NCBI GenBank assembly: GCA_003139095.1
Contig: PLHW01000073.1
Location: 14,384 to 78,383, forward strand
Direction of reading: 5' to 3'
Length of the DNA stretch: 64,000 bases
From: Acidobacteriaceae bacterium
Lineage (GTDB): Bacteria > Acidobacteriota > Terriglobia > Terriglobales > Acidobacteriaceae
In this document: positions 9,088 to 17,458 of the stretch, piece by piece
Layout of the letters: the number at the start of each line of letters is the position of its first letter
Position numbering within the stretch: the first letter of the stretch is position 1
Notes under the pieces: generated by a model
The model's input: only the letters and a program-made list of their open reading frames with translations
Told to the model about the DNA's origin: nothing
Databases searched by the model: none
Translations under genes and position numbers: made by a program

Positions 9088-11874
9088 ATGGCCCGCTGCA
9101 ACTCCTGCCATGTCGAAGTTCCGCCCCTGGCACGATTCTGCTCCTCGTGTGGCAACGTAATCTCGACCGACGATGTCGCCACGCAGTTAAGCGACGCGCC
9201 CGCGCTCAGCCCCGACCAGATTCCAACGCTAGTCTCGTCGCAGCCGCTGCCCGCATCACCGCGCCCTTCGCGCGCGCCCTCCGGTTCTCCATCAAAGACA
9301 AGTCATCCCATTTCTTCGTCCTCCGACGCGCTGCTGAATCACGGCAGATTTCTTCCGGGCTCGTTGGTCGCGGATCGCTACCGCATAGTCGCACTGCTCG
9401 GGCGAGGCGGCATGGGCGAGGTGTACCGCGCGGACGACCTCACGCTCGGTCAGCCGGTCGCGCTCAAGTTCCTGCCCGAAGAGGCCAGCCACGATCCGGC
9501 TCTGCTCGACCGGTTTCGCGCCGAAGTCCGCATCGCGCGCAAGGTCTCGCACCCGAACGTCTGCCGTGTTTACGATGTCGGCGAAGTCGACGGCTCGACC
9601 TACTTCACCATGGAGTATGTCGACGGCGAAGACCTGGCCTCGCTGTTGCGCCGCATCGGGCGCCTGCCCAACGACAAGGCATTGGATATTGCGCGCCAGC
9701 TTTGCGCCGGACTCGCCGCTGCGCACGCCAAAGGGGTTCTGCACCGCGACCTGAAGCCCGCCAACATCATGCTCGACGGCCGCGGCCAAGCCATCATTAC
9801 CGACTTCGGCCTCGCCGCTCTCGCCGGTCAGGCGCACGGCGCGGAGACGCGCAGCGGCACTCCAGCCTATATGGCGCCCGAGCAACTCTCCGGCCAAGAG
9901 GTGACCGAGAAGAGCGATATCTACGCGCTCGGCCTCGTGCTCTACGAACTCTTCACGGGCAAGCGCGCGTTCAGCGCTGACAATCTGGCCGATCTCGTGC
10001 GCTCGCGGGCAGCGGGTGTTGTCAGCCGGCCATCGTCGTTCGTAAAGGACCTCGATCCGCTCGTCGAGCGCGTCATCCTGCGCTGCCTGGAACCGGATCC
10101 GGCAAAACGCCCGGCCAACGCGCTTTCCGTGGCTGCGGCATTGCCCGGAGGCGATCCGCTCGCGGCGGCGTTGGCTGCCGGAGAGACGCCGTCTCCGCAG
10201 ATGGTCGCGGCGGCGGGCGCGCATGAGGGCATGAATCCGAAGCTCGCGTTTCTCTGTCTTGCGGCTTGTGTTCTTGCACTCGCAACTTGCGTGTACCTGA
10301 TTACGCGGACCGACGGATTGTCGCGTCTTCCACTCGATCAGTCTCCCGACGTGCTGACGTACGATGCGCGCGAGATCGTCGCCAAACTCGGCTACGATGC
10401 CAAGCCGGTTGACTTGGCGATCGACTTCGACTACGACTTTGACTTTGTCCGATGGGCGGAGGCGAATGACAAGTCTGCGAATTGGAACAGGATTCTCGGA
10501 GAACAGCCGCCGGTTTTGCGCTTCACCTATCGCCAAAGTCCGCGCTACCTGTTCCCGGATGAGTTTCAGCGGTCCATGACTCCCGGGATCGTGACGTTCA
10601 CCGATCCTCCGACCACGCAGGCGGGCATGATCAACCTCATGCTCGATCCCGCCGGGCGCCTCCTGTACTTCCAGGCGCTGCCGCCGGAGCTGGACGAAGA
10701 CTCGAGTGCGGCGAAGCCGGTCGACTGGACGCCATTGATGGCGGCCGCGGGGATCGATCTTGCGAAGTTTCAACCCGCCACACCGCAATGGACTTCGCTG
10801 GCCAACTCCGACACGCGGGCCGCCTGGACGGGTTCGTGGCCGGGCAGCGAACGCCCGCTGCGGATTGAAGCCGCCACCTGGCGCGGCAAGCCCGTTTTCT
10901 TCCAACTGGTCGGGCCGTGGACGCGGCCGACGCGCCAGCGTCCCGACGAGCCTACCCGGGCCAGAAAGATTTCACAGATCGTCGAAGCCATATTGTTCCT
11001 CGTTGTGGTGATGGGCGCCGCCGCGCTCGCCCGCCGCCATATCAAACAGAATCGAGCCGACAAGCAGGGCGCTTTCCGCCTCGCGATCTTTGTCTTTGTT
11101 GTGCAATTGGCAATCTGGATCTGCTACGGCCACTTCGTGCCCGATTTGGACAACATGCTGGGCATGCTTGGCATTTGTGTCAGCACCGCGCTTTTCATGT
11201 CGGGTTTGTCGTGGGGGCTTTACATGGCGCTGGAGCCGTTTGTGCGCAAGCTGTGGCCGCAGACGATCATCTCCTGGACTCGTCTGATCGGCGGGCGGTT
11301 TCGCGATCCGCTGGTCGGCCGCGACATTCTGTTCGGCATCATCCTCGGCCTGACGTGGGTGGTGATTTACGGAATCCGCCTGAGCTATGGCGTGGCGCGC
11401 CTGGGCATTTCGCCGCAGTTGCTGTCCACCGATTCCCTGCTCGGCCTTCGCAGCACACTGGGCGCGTGGATCGTGCAAATGCCCGGCGGTATTCAGGGAA
11501 CGCTATTTTTCTTTTTTATACTGGTGGCGTTGCGTTATCTGCTGCGCAATCCATGGGCCGCGGCAGTCGGCTTCGTGGCGATCTTTACCGTCTTAAAAAC
11601 TCTACCCAGTGAACATCCCGCGCTGGAAGCGACAGGCGCCCTCCTGATCTACGGAATTGCGGCGGTGGCGCTGGTGCGCTTCGGACTGATCACGCTGGGC
11701 GTTGCGGTTTTCATCGCCAACACAATGTTAAATGTGCCGGTCACGTTCGACTTCTCGCGCTGGTACGCACCTTTCGCAATGAGCATTCCGATTGTCATTC
11801 TGGCGCTGGCGATCTGGAGTTTTTCCACGGCGCTCGCCGGGCAAAAGCTGATCAAAGCCGAAATACTGGAGTGA
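9088..11874 (+). CDS. Serine/threonine protein kinase with N-terminal zinc ribbon and polytopic membrane C-terminus
   Basis: 928 residues from ATG 9088; an in-frame TTG 6 bp upstream is less likely. A zinc-ribbon-like CNSCH...CSSCGN pair lies in the first 25 residues, followed by a Pro/Ser-rich linker. The kinase domain (about 95-350) has [39 protein letters not shown] and MAPEQ. One membrane helix follows near 385-405 (LAFLCLAACVLALATCVYLI), then an outer domain of about 220 residues, and from about residue 635 several hydrophobic helices to the C-terminus. This architecture (zinc ribbon, kinase, sensor, multi-pass tail) is familiar in Acidobacteriota but its ligand is unknown. It faces away from the TPR kinase at 5766. 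Confidence 0.9.
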   Translation: MARCNSCHVEVPPLARFCSSCGNVISTDDVATQLSDAPALSPDQIPTLVSSQPLPASPRPSRAPSGSPSKTSHPISSSSDALLNHGRFLPGSLVADRYRIVALLGRGGMGEVYRADDLTLGQPVALKFLPEEASHDPALLDRFRAEVRIARKVSHPNVCRVYDVGEVDGSTYFTMEYVDGEDLASLLRRIGRLPNDKALDIARQLCAGLAAAHAKGVLHRDLKPANIMLDGRGQAIITDFGLAALAGQAHGAETRSGTPAYMAPEQLSGQEVTEKSDIYALGLVLYELFTGKRAFSADNLADLVRSRAAGVVSRPSSFVKDLDPLVERVILRCLEPDPAKRPANALSVAAALPGGDPLAAALAAGETPSPQMVAAAGAHEGMNPKLAFLCLAACVLALATCVYLITRTDGLSRLPLDQSPDVLTYDAREIVAKLGYDAKPVDLAIDFDYDFDFVRWAEANDKSANWNRILGEQPPVLRFTYRQSPRYLFPDEFQRSMTPGIVTFTDPPTTQAGMINLMLDPAGRLLYFQALPPELDEDSSAAKPVDWTPLMAAAGIDLAKFQPATPQWTSLANSDTRAAWTGSWPGSERPLRIEAATWRGKPVFFQLVGPWTRPTRQRPDEPTRARKISQIVEAILFLVVVMGAAALARRHIKQNRADKQGAFRLAIFVFVVQLAIWICYGHFVPDLDNMLGMLGICVSTALFMSGLSWGLYMALEPFVRKLWPQTIISWTRLIGGRFRDPLVGRDILFGIILGLTWVVIYGIRLSYGVARLGISPQLLSTDSLLGLRSTLGAWIVQMPGGIQGTLFFFFILVALRYLLRNPWAAAVGFVAIFTVLKTLPSEHPALEATGALLIYGIAAVALVRFGLITLGVAVFIANTMLNVPVTFDFSRWYAPFAMSIPIVILALAIWSFSTALAGQKLIKAEILE

Positions 11875-11916
11875 GCGCCCCCGGAACGGCCATGTTTGCG
11901 TTGGCCCAGTCGCACG

Positions 11917-12645
11917 CTACGATGCCCACCCGAAATACACGGCCACTACTCCAAACGTGTCAATGAATCCATGCGCCAGGATGCAGACCCACAAGTTCCG
12001 TCCCGACAAAATGTACGCCGCCCCAAGCACCAGCCCCGCCATTCCTGAATCCACAATCCCTGCCGGACCTTTGTAGTAGTGCCCGTATCCAAAGAGCACG
12101 GACACAATCAGAACGCCTGTCCAGTACGCGGCCTTCGATCGACTGCCCACGTCCGCCGCCCGGTTGACGAGATAGCCCCGGTATCCAATTTCTTCTCCGA
12201 ACGCCGCGAACGTCCAGACCAGTCCCAACCAGCGTAACGCTACCCAAGCATGGCCGGTGATTTCATTCATGCCACTGGGTGCAATCGCCGGAGGCCAGAC
12301 GCGCGCAGTAAGCGGATCTATCGCCAGCGCACTGAGTAAAATTCTGGCCGCTGCCGCAGCTAAGGCAATCAAGACGGTGCGCCGCCACGCGACCGGCCAG
12401 CGCAGGCCCATGGCAGCCCAGCCTCCGTCGCGCAGCCGGAATGAAACCATTCCAAGCACAAACAGGATGGGCACCTCGTTGGGAATCACTCGAAACACAT
12501 TGTGCCCGATTACAATCGCGCTTCCGAGAAGAAGCTCGAGCAGTGAGAGCCCGCGTTGGCCGGGCGAAAGCAAGAGCGGCCCTGACACACTCGACGGCTC
12601 CCTCTGTCGAATAAGAGGCTCGGTAACTTTGATTGCTTCACCCAT
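11917..12645 (-). CDS. CPBP-family intramembrane metalloprotease (CAAX protease-like)
   Basis: 242 residues with about six hydrophobic helices. The family motifs are present: EEIGYRGYL (EExxxR) near residue 150, FGYGHYY (FxxxH) near 190, and HGFIDTFG close to the C-terminus. The ATG at 12645 is preceded by GGGGAAG at a good distance. It is the last gene of a minus-strand set after padR and the HAAS protein, 24 bp behind the latter. CPBP proteins cleave prenylated proteins in eukaryotes or act in peptide and membrane stress processes in bacteria; the substrate here is unknown. PadR control of a membrane protease suggests an envelope-stress role, by inference. Confidence 0.88.
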   Translation of the reverse strand: MGEAIKVTEPLIRQREPSSVSGPLLLSPGQRGLSLLELLLGSAIVIGHNVFRVIPNEVPILFVLGMVSFRLRDGGWAAMGLRWPVAWRRTVLIALAAAAARILLSALAIDPLTARVWPPAIAPSGMNEITGHAWVALRWLGLVWTFAAFGEEIGYRGYLVNRAADVGSRSKAAYWTGVLIVSVLFGYGHYYKGPAGIVDSGMAGLVLGAAYILSGRNLWVCILAHGFIDTFGVVAVYFGWAS

Positions 12646-12669
12646 AAGTCTTCCCCTGACTTTGCTGGA

Positions 12670-13287
12670 TCACTTTTGCCGCAATGCTCGTGAGCGGCGG
12701 TATTGCCGCGCAGACCAGAGGGCAAAATGCGTGGTCAGCATTAGGAGCCCAAAGCCCAACGACAATCCGACGGGTACGATCGTCCAGCCCAGCAGTTCCC
12801 GCGCCCCCGCCGGCGGAGCGCCGAATCCGAGTCGAACCGAGTACGTGACGTCCCCGCTGTGGCGCCAAATCCATAGACCCGCGGCGTCCGGGTGAAACGG
12901 TTTCAGAAGAGCCACGAGGAAGAAACTGATTCCAGCCCCATATCCGATGACCGACAGGAGTAAGACGAAAAATCCGGCGACGCTCATGCCCGCCCATCGG
13001 AATAGGCTGGCCAAAACGCTCGCCGGCGACCGGTTGACTTCGGCCCGCACCAAAACCGCGTCCGTCACGTATTCTTGCGCCAGTTCTTCTGGATTGCCCA
13101 GCGCTGCCAGTGCCGCATCCACGCCCGCAACCGTCAGTTCTCCGCCCATTGCAGCCTTGTCTGCGATGTGGCTGCGCAGTTCCTCGAGGATTTCGCCAAT
13201 CTCCTCCGGCTTCAAACCTCCGAGACTCTCGCGCAGCCGGTTCAAATAGGCGTCAGTCTTCATTTGTGCGTCGCTTGCCACTGTCAT
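12670..13287 (-). CDS. HAAS-domain membrane protein, PadR partner
   Basis: 205 residues. The N-terminal about 75 residues are a helical HAAS/DUF1700-type domain (YLNRLRESLGGLKPEEIGEI, LRSHIADKA, ALAALGNPEELAQEYV). After a short linker come two or three hydrophobic segments (VAGFFVLLLSVIGYGAGISFFLVAL; WTIVPVGLSLGFGLLMLTTHFAL) and a basic tail. Its ATG overlaps the padR stop (ATGA), so the two are translationally coupled. HAAS proteins are regularly encoded right behind PadR repressors and are thought to link them to a membrane module, here perhaps the CPBP protease. Confidence 0.82.
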   Translation of the reverse strand: MTVASDAQMKTDAYLNRLRESLGGLKPEEIGEILEELRSHIADKAAMGGELTVAGVDAALAALGNPEELAQEYVTDAVLVRAEVNRSPASVLASLFRWAGMSVAGFFVLLLSVIGYGAGISFFLVALLKPFHPDAAGLWIWRHSGDVTYSVRLGFGAPPAGARELLGWTIVPVGLSLGFGLLMLTTHFALWSARQYRRSRALRQK

Positions 13288-13658
13288 TTGTGCCCCTTTC
13301 CGAGCGGACCCAGCAGCTTGCCCATGCTCGATGAGAACCGCGCCCAGATCGCCGCCATCTCATGCGCACGCTTTTTTCCTGCCGCCGTCAGCGCATAGTA
13401 TTTCCGCGGATGCCCGCCGTCGGACTCCACCCACTCGCTGCGCACCAGGCCGAGCGCCTTGAGCCGGCTCAGCAAGGGATAAACCGTTCCCTCGGACACG
13501 ATTAAGTCGGAATCGCTCTCCAGGCGCCGCAGGATCTCCAGCCCATAGAGCTTTCCCTCCCACAACGCCGCCAGGATCGCCAGTTCAAGGCATCCCTTGC
13601 GGAGCTGCACCTCCCACTTGTCGGGAGATTCCGGTTCAGGCACTGCCGGCAGCTTCAT
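13284..13658 (-). CDS. PadR-family transcriptional regulator
   Basis: 124 residues from the ATG at 13658. The frame is open for 23 more codons, but these run through the operator and contain a Gly run, so the inner start is preferred. It carries the PadR winged-helix signature: LELAILAALWEGKLYGLEIL, EGTVYPLLSRLKALGLVRSEW and GGHPRKYYALTAAG. PadR proteins are usually autorepressors released by small hydrophobic or phenolic compounds or antibiotics. A matching palindrome lies just before the start codon. The stop codon overlaps the HAAS start, forming the operon padR-HAAS-CPBP. Confidence 0.92.
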   Translation of the reverse strand: MKLPAVPEPESPDKWEVQLRKGCLELAILAALWEGKLYGLEILRRLESDSDLIVSEGTVYPLLSRLKALGLVRSEWVESDGGHPRKYYALTAAGKKRAHEMAAIWARFSSSMGKLLGPLGKGHK

Positions 13659-13664
13659 GGCTGC

Positions 13665-13685
13665 ATATCTTGTAATACAAGGTAT
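13665..13685. promoter_or_regulatory. PadR-type operator
   Basis: A 21-bp palindrome lies 6 bp before the padR start codon: outer arms ATA/TAT, inner arms CTTGTA (13669-13674) and TACAAG (13676-13681) around a central A. It fits the PadR half-site pattern and its place over the ribosome-binding region suggests autorepression. Confidence 0.72.
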
Positions 13686-13780
13686 CGTGTTGTCAAGAGA
13701 AATCCCGCCCCCACCCCCTCCGGACATTTACAATAGGATTTTCAACGCGTAATCTGCCCCGGAGCTGAAAACTGTTTTCC

Positions 13781-14533
13781 ATGCCCCACGACAAATCCCC
13801 ATCTCCCGACGAACGCTTGCAGCAGGAATTCAATGGCTGGGCCGAACGCGGCGAAGGCCCGAAGATGGAGAACCATCATCTCGATATCACCGAGAAAACG
13901 CTGCGCCGCATGGAGTTGCGGCCGGGGGAACGCGTGCTCGATCTCGGCTGCGGGTCCGGCTGGGCGACGCGGCTTTTAGCGCGCCTCGTCGGCGAGGGCC
14001 CGCAGGGCTTCGGCCAGGTGGTTGGGCTTGACATCTCCGACGAGATGATTCGCCAGGCTCGCGCGGCTTCAAAAGATTTTGAAAACGTAATGTACGTACA
14101 GGGATCGGCGGCGCAAATTCCGTGGGAGGAGAACTTCTTCGACAAGGTTCTATCGGTCGAATCGTTTTATTACTATCCCGATCAGGAGCGCGCGCTGGCG
14201 GAGTTGTTCCGCGTGATGGCTCCGCATGGACGCCTCTTCATCCTCATCAACCTCTACAGAGACAATCCGTACTCGCTGCAATGGGTGCCCAAGCTCAAAG
14301 TGCCGGTGCATGTTCGGTCGGCCGAAGAGTATGCCGCTCTGCTGAAGGCGCATGCGTTTGAGAAAGTCGAGTATGCGCAGATTCCCGACGACACGCCCAC
14401 GCCGGAGAATTACCAGACCACATCGTTCCACTCCCTGGACGACATGAAGGCCTTTAAGCGGGTGGGTGCGTTGCTGCTGATGGCGTCGAAGCCCGATGTG
14501 CGGAATCCAGCGCCGGGGTACACGATTTATTAG
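13781..14533 (+). CDS. Class I SAM-dependent methyltransferase
   Basis: 250 residues. Motif I of class I methyltransferases is clear ([18 protein letters not shown], about residues 47-64), followed by [25 protein letters not shown] and the post-motif segment [20 protein letters not shown], which resembles the UbiE/Methyltransf_11 group. The substrate cannot be told from sequence. It is divergent from padR with a 122-bp spacer, and about 100 bp upstream of nuoB. Its last residues (PGYTIY) show no membrane segment, so it is cytoplasmic. Confidence 0.88.
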   Translation: MPHDKSPSPDERLQQEFNGWAERGEGPKMENHHLDITEKTLRRMELRPGERVLDLGCGSGWATRLLARLVGEGPQGFGQVVGLDISDEMIRQARAASKDFENVMYVQGSAAQIPWEENFFDKVLSVESFYYYPDQERALAELFRVMAPHGRLFILINLYRDNPYSLQWVPKLKVPVHVRSAEEYAALLKAHAFEKVEYAQIPDDTPTPENYQTTSFHSLDDMKAFKRVGALLLMASKPDVRNPAPGYTIY

Positions 14534-14574
14534 CTGCGGGCTTCGGGCCTTTGAGCCAGCAAAGTCGCTGCGCT

Positions 14575-14588
14575 GTGACCGCCATCAC
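14575..14588. promoter_or_regulatory. CRP/FNR-type site GTGA-N6-TCAC before nuoB
   Basis: GTGACCGCCATCAC, centred 53 bp upstream of the nuoB start. The same palindrome stands before hypC, hypD, both crp genes and the multiheme cytochrome operon. Outer bases are T and T (TGTGA...TCACT). Confidence 0.55.
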
Positions 14589-14634
14589 TCGCGGGCGTAT
14601 GATGTTTTGGTTATCCTTTACCGCAAGAGGCCCC

Positions 14635-15195
14635 ATGAGCTGGCTGCAAAATAAATTCGAAAAGAATTTCATGATCTCGACCGTGGACTACGTCTTCAAC
14701 TGGGCGCGCAAATCGGCGCTCTGGCCGATGACGTTTGGCCTGGCGTGCTGCGCCATCGAGATGATCGCGTCGTCCACCGCGCGCTTTGACATCGCGCGCT
14801 TCGGCTCGGAGGTCTTCCGCCCCAGCCCGCGCCAATCCGACCTGATGATTGTCTCGGGCACCGTGACATTGAAGATGGCGCCGATCGTAAAGCGCATTTA
14901 CGACCAGATGCCGGAGCCGAAGTGGGTCATCTCGATGGGCGCGTGCTCTTCGGTCGGCGGCCCGTTCAATACCTACGCCGTGCTGCAAGGCGTGGACCGC
15001 ATCGTCCCGGTCGATGTCTACGTGATCGGCTGCCCGCCGCGCCCGGAGAATCTGTTCTACGCGCTGCTCAAACTGCAAGACAAGATCGACACCATGTCGC
15101 TAGCCAAGCGGCCCACCGAAGTGCGCCTCGATGAAAGCATGATGGAAAACTTCAAGCGCCAGGTGATGGTAGCGCAGACGATGCAGCCGAAATAG
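14635..15195 (+). CDS. nuoB: NADH-quinone oxidoreductase subunit B, orphan
   Basis: 186 residues from ATG 14635, chosen because the family begins near MSWLQNKFE and AGAGG lies before it; 28 upstream codons in frame have no homology. All four ligands of the N2 [4Fe-4S] cluster are present: the Cys pair at about 38-39 ([10 protein letters not shown]), the Cys in [10 protein letters not shown] and that in [11 protein letters not shown]. NuoB passes electrons to quinone at the junction of the complex I arms. No other nuo gene is adjacent, so it either completes a nuo operon encoded elsewhere or is an extra copy. A GTGA-N6-TCAC palindrome sits in its promoter region. Confidence 0.94.
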   Translation: MSWLQNKFEKNFMISTVDYVFNWARKSALWPMTFGLACCAIEMIASSTARFDIARFGSEVFRPSPRQSDLMIVSGTVTLKMAPIVKRIYDQMPEPKWVISMGACSSVGGPFNTYAVLQGVDRIVPVDVYVIGCPPRPENLFYALLKLQDKIDTMSLAKRPTEVRLDESMMENFKRQVMVAQTMQPK

Positions 15196-15240
15196 TGGTG
15201 CCGAGGTTAGACTTCACTTTCTGACTTCGGAAAGACTCCC

Positions 15241-15717
15241 ATGGGGATCGCGAAGATCATCGCAATAGCGGTGCTGTGTTCTTCGTCCAGTGTCCTCGTC
15301 GCCGGGCAAGCGTCGCGCGAGGCGTCGGCAGCGGAAAAGACAATCACGGATACACTCCACCAAATGTACGAGGCCGAAAAGCGGAAAGATCTCAAGTTCG
15401 TTTTGGCCCATCTTGCTGATGACTTCGCCGAGATTGCCGGCGACGGAGGCATCTATCACCGTGCGGATATCGAAGCTGGCTGGTCCGACGTCGTTCTAAA
15501 CGACTACAGGTTGTCAGAGTGTGTCTTCAAGCTGATGGTCCAGAATGCGGCTTATTTGACTTGCGAATTGGAGGTGGATGCCACCTACAAGGGCCAGCCT
15601 TTTCCTCAGCGCTTCCGCTTGACGACGGTGTGGACCCGCCAAAAAAGTGAATGGTTGATCAAACTGGAGCAGGGAACGATTATCCCCGAACCCGCGAAAA
15701 ATGCCCTGCCAAAGTAG
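15241..15717 (+). CDS. Exported NTF2-like/DUF4440-type protein
   Basis: 158 residues with a signal peptide (MGIAKIIAIAVLCSSSSVLVAGQ). The rest has the size and pattern of a cone-shaped SnoaL/NTF2-like fold: an amphipathic helix EKTITDTLHQMYEAEKRKD, then DDFAEIAGDGGIYHRADIEAGW, and beta-strands ending TTVWTRQKSEWLIKLEQGT. No catalytic residues can be assigned. It lies 45 bp after nuoB and 17 bp before the Rieske gene, so the three may be cotranscribed. Confidence 0.7.
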   Translation: MGIAKIIAIAVLCSSSSVLVAGQASREASAAEKTITDTLHQMYEAEKRKDLKFVLAHLADDFAEIAGDGGIYHRADIEAGWSDVVLNDYRLSECVFKLMVQNAAYLTCELEVDATYKGQPFPQRFRLTTVWTRQKSEWLIKLEQGTIIPEPAKNALPK

Positions 15718-15734
15718 AATCGGAACCGTCGGCG

Positions 15735-16064
15735 ATGGAAATTTTGGAGTTTGAGATTGTGCCGGACTTTATTCGACTTACGACCCAATCGGAACTACCC
15801 GCAAACAACGAAGTCAAGGAACTCCCCTGCGGCGACAAACTCGTCTGCGTCGCCAACGTCAACGGCGAAATTCACGCTATGGAGAACACCTGCCTGCACC
15901 GCGGCGGCCCGCTCGGCGCCGGCGTAATCGAGAATGGCAAGGTGGTCTGCCCCTGGCACGGCTGGGAGTGGGACCCGAAGACTGGCCAGGCGCACGCGCC
16001 GGGGGCGAAGGTCGCGGTGTATCCGGTGAAGATTGAGGGCGGGGAGGTACTGATCGAAATCTGA
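15735..16064 (+). CDS. Rieske [2Fe-2S] ferredoxin-like protein
   Basis: 109 residues from ATG 15735; the frame extends 28 codons upstream, but those overlap the preceding gene and look unrelated. Both Rieske motifs are present: CLHRGG (C-x-H) near residue 60 and CPWHGW (C-x2-H) about 20 residues later, then the typical ending AVYPVKIEGGEVLIEI. No membrane anchor is seen, so it resembles soluble Rieske ferredoxins (NirD or dioxygenase type) rather than the bc1 subunit. It sits behind nuoB and the NTF2-like gene; its redox partner is not identifiable. Confidence 0.9.
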   Translation: MEILEFEIVPDFIRLTTQSELPANNEVKELPCGDKLVCVANVNGEIHAMENTCLHRGGPLGAGVIENGKVVCPWHGWEWDPKTGQAHAPGAKVAVYPVKIEGGEVLIEI

Positions 16065-16085
16065 CGTGTGAGTGAATTAGTCGAG

Positions 16086-17369
16086 TTAGCCCAGTACCCT
16101 CAGAAACTTCTCCTGCTGTTCAAATCCCGGAAAGACCGCTTTCAAATCCTTGTTCCCCAAATACTGCGAGACCGCCTCGCTAAGCACCAGCCGGAAGTCT
16201 GTAGTCACGGCCAGATCGCGGCCCTCATAGAGTTGGGATTGGTCAAGCCCCGGCCAGCGCCCATAAACTTTCCCGCCGCGCACCGGACCGCCCAGCACGA
16301 ACATCACGTTCGCGTGGCCGTGGTCGGTGCCGCGGTTGCCATTCTCGCGGGCGGTACGGCCGAACTCAGACATCGTCACGACCACCGTGTCTTCGCCGAG
16401 GTCGCCGAGGTCATTCCAGAAGGCGGCAATCGATTGCGAGAAGTCGCCGAGAACGTTCGCAATTTGTCCCTGCGTGTTGCCTTCGTTGACGTGATGGTCC
16501 CAGCCGCCGATATCGGCAAACGCAACCTGCACGCCGAGGTTTGCCTTGATCAGTTGCGCCAGTTGTCGCAGGCTGTCGCCGAAGCGTCCCTTGGGATAAT
16601 TAGCGCCGGCGGCGGGCGTGTATTTTGCGGGGTCGGCGGTGCGCAGCATTTTTACGGCATCGAATGTCTCCTGCCCGGTGCCATGCATGACCGCGTCGAC
16701 GGAATTTTCGTACATTGCTTCGAAGGTATTCGAGATCGGCGTGGCTTTTGGATTTTTGCCGCCAATGGAAAAGTCGTTCAGGTTGTTGAGCGCGATCGCT
16801 GGCTCTTTGCCGGAGAGAATGCGCGGCAGCGACGGCCCCAGCGCAATTGCGCGGAAGGCGGAAGCATCGGCCGGCAAGGTTGACTTCCCGGATGCGGTCA
16901 CGGCTGCTGCTGCCGGATATGGCAACTCGTGCAGGCAGCGATTCAGCCAGCCGTCATCGGTGGCTTTGAGGCCGGGCGTGCCCGACTCCATGAAATCCTG
17001 CGCGTCGAAGTGCGAGCGCGTCGGGTCAGGAGACCCCGAGGCATGTACGATCGCGAGATGCTTCTCGTTCCACAGCGGCTCAAACGACGCCATCGCCGGA
17101 TGCAGGCCAAAAAATCCGTCGAGATCGAGCACGGATTTCTTTGGAATGTTGATGGTCGGCCGCATCGCATAGTACGCCGCCTCGCCGTGAGGCACGACGA
17201 TGTTCAGCCCATCCGCCGCCCCGCGCTGAAAAATGACGACGAGCCGCTTCGTGCGCACTCCGGGATCGGCAGCGCCAAAAGCCGCGCGCGTTAAGAAACT
17301 CGGCAGCGCCGCTGTGCCCACCGCGGCCAGCGCGCCATTGCGAAGGAAAATTCTGCGAGTGATGGACAT
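16086..17369 (-). CDS. DUF1501-domain protein, Tat-exported
   Basis: 427 residues. The N-terminus (SITRRIFLRNGALAAVGTAALP) is a twin-arginine signal, as usual for this family. The body has DUF1501 features of the alkaline-phosphatase/sulfatase-like fold: KRLVVIFQRGAADGLNIVVP at the start of the domain, SFLTRAAFG before it, GGWDHHVNEG with the metal-like His pair, and TVVVTMSEFGRTARENGNRGTDHGHA. DUF1501 genes almost always sit next to DUF1800 genes in Acidobacteriota and Planctomycetota, as here. The function is unknown; export and handling of a periplasmic cofactor or polymer has been suggested for the pair. Confidence 0.9.
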   Translation of the reverse strand: MSITRRIFLRNGALAAVGTAALPSFLTRAAFGAADPGVRTKRLVVIFQRGAADGLNIVVPHGEAAYYAMRPTINIPKKSVLDLDGFFGLHPAMASFEPLWNEKHLAIVHASGSPDPTRSHFDAQDFMESGTPGLKATDDGWLNRCLHELPYPAAAAVTASGKSTLPADASAFRAIALGPSLPRILSGKEPAIALNNLNDFSIGGKNPKATPISNTFEAMYENSVDAVMHGTGQETFDAVKMLRTADPAKYTPAAGANYPKGRFGDSLRQLAQLIKANLGVQVAFADIGGWDHHVNEGNTQGQIANVLGDFSQSIAAFWNDLGDLGEDTVVVTMSEFGRTARENGNRGTDHGHANVMFVLGGPVRGGKVYGRWPGLDQSQLYEGRDLAVTTDFRLVLSEAVSQYLGNKDLKAVFPGFEQQEKFLRVLG

Positions 17370-17386
17370 AAATAAAACCAGTCTTC

Positions 17387-17458
17387 AGTTGTCAGTTATC
17401 AGTTGTCAGTAACCCAGATGGCTGGAACTGATAACTGAAAACTGAAAACTGACAACTA
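17387..17458. repeat. CAGTTGTCAG-type repeat tract forming an inverted repeat
   Basis: Between the DUF1800 and DUF1501 genes the left side has AGTTGTCAGTTATCAGTTGT and the right side carries the inverse units ACTGATAACTGAAAACTGAA followed by AACTGACAACT. About 10 degenerate units are arranged head to head, able to form a long hairpin. Similar tracts are at 38188 and 40465. Confidence 0.75.

Noticed and set aside
9292-10905. 537-codon frame antisense to the zinc-ribbon kinase
   Set aside because: No motif, Arg-rich, opposite a clear kinase domain.
17387-17458. CRISPR array
   Set aside because: Short, degenerate words without unique spacers of constant length; no cas genes in the window.
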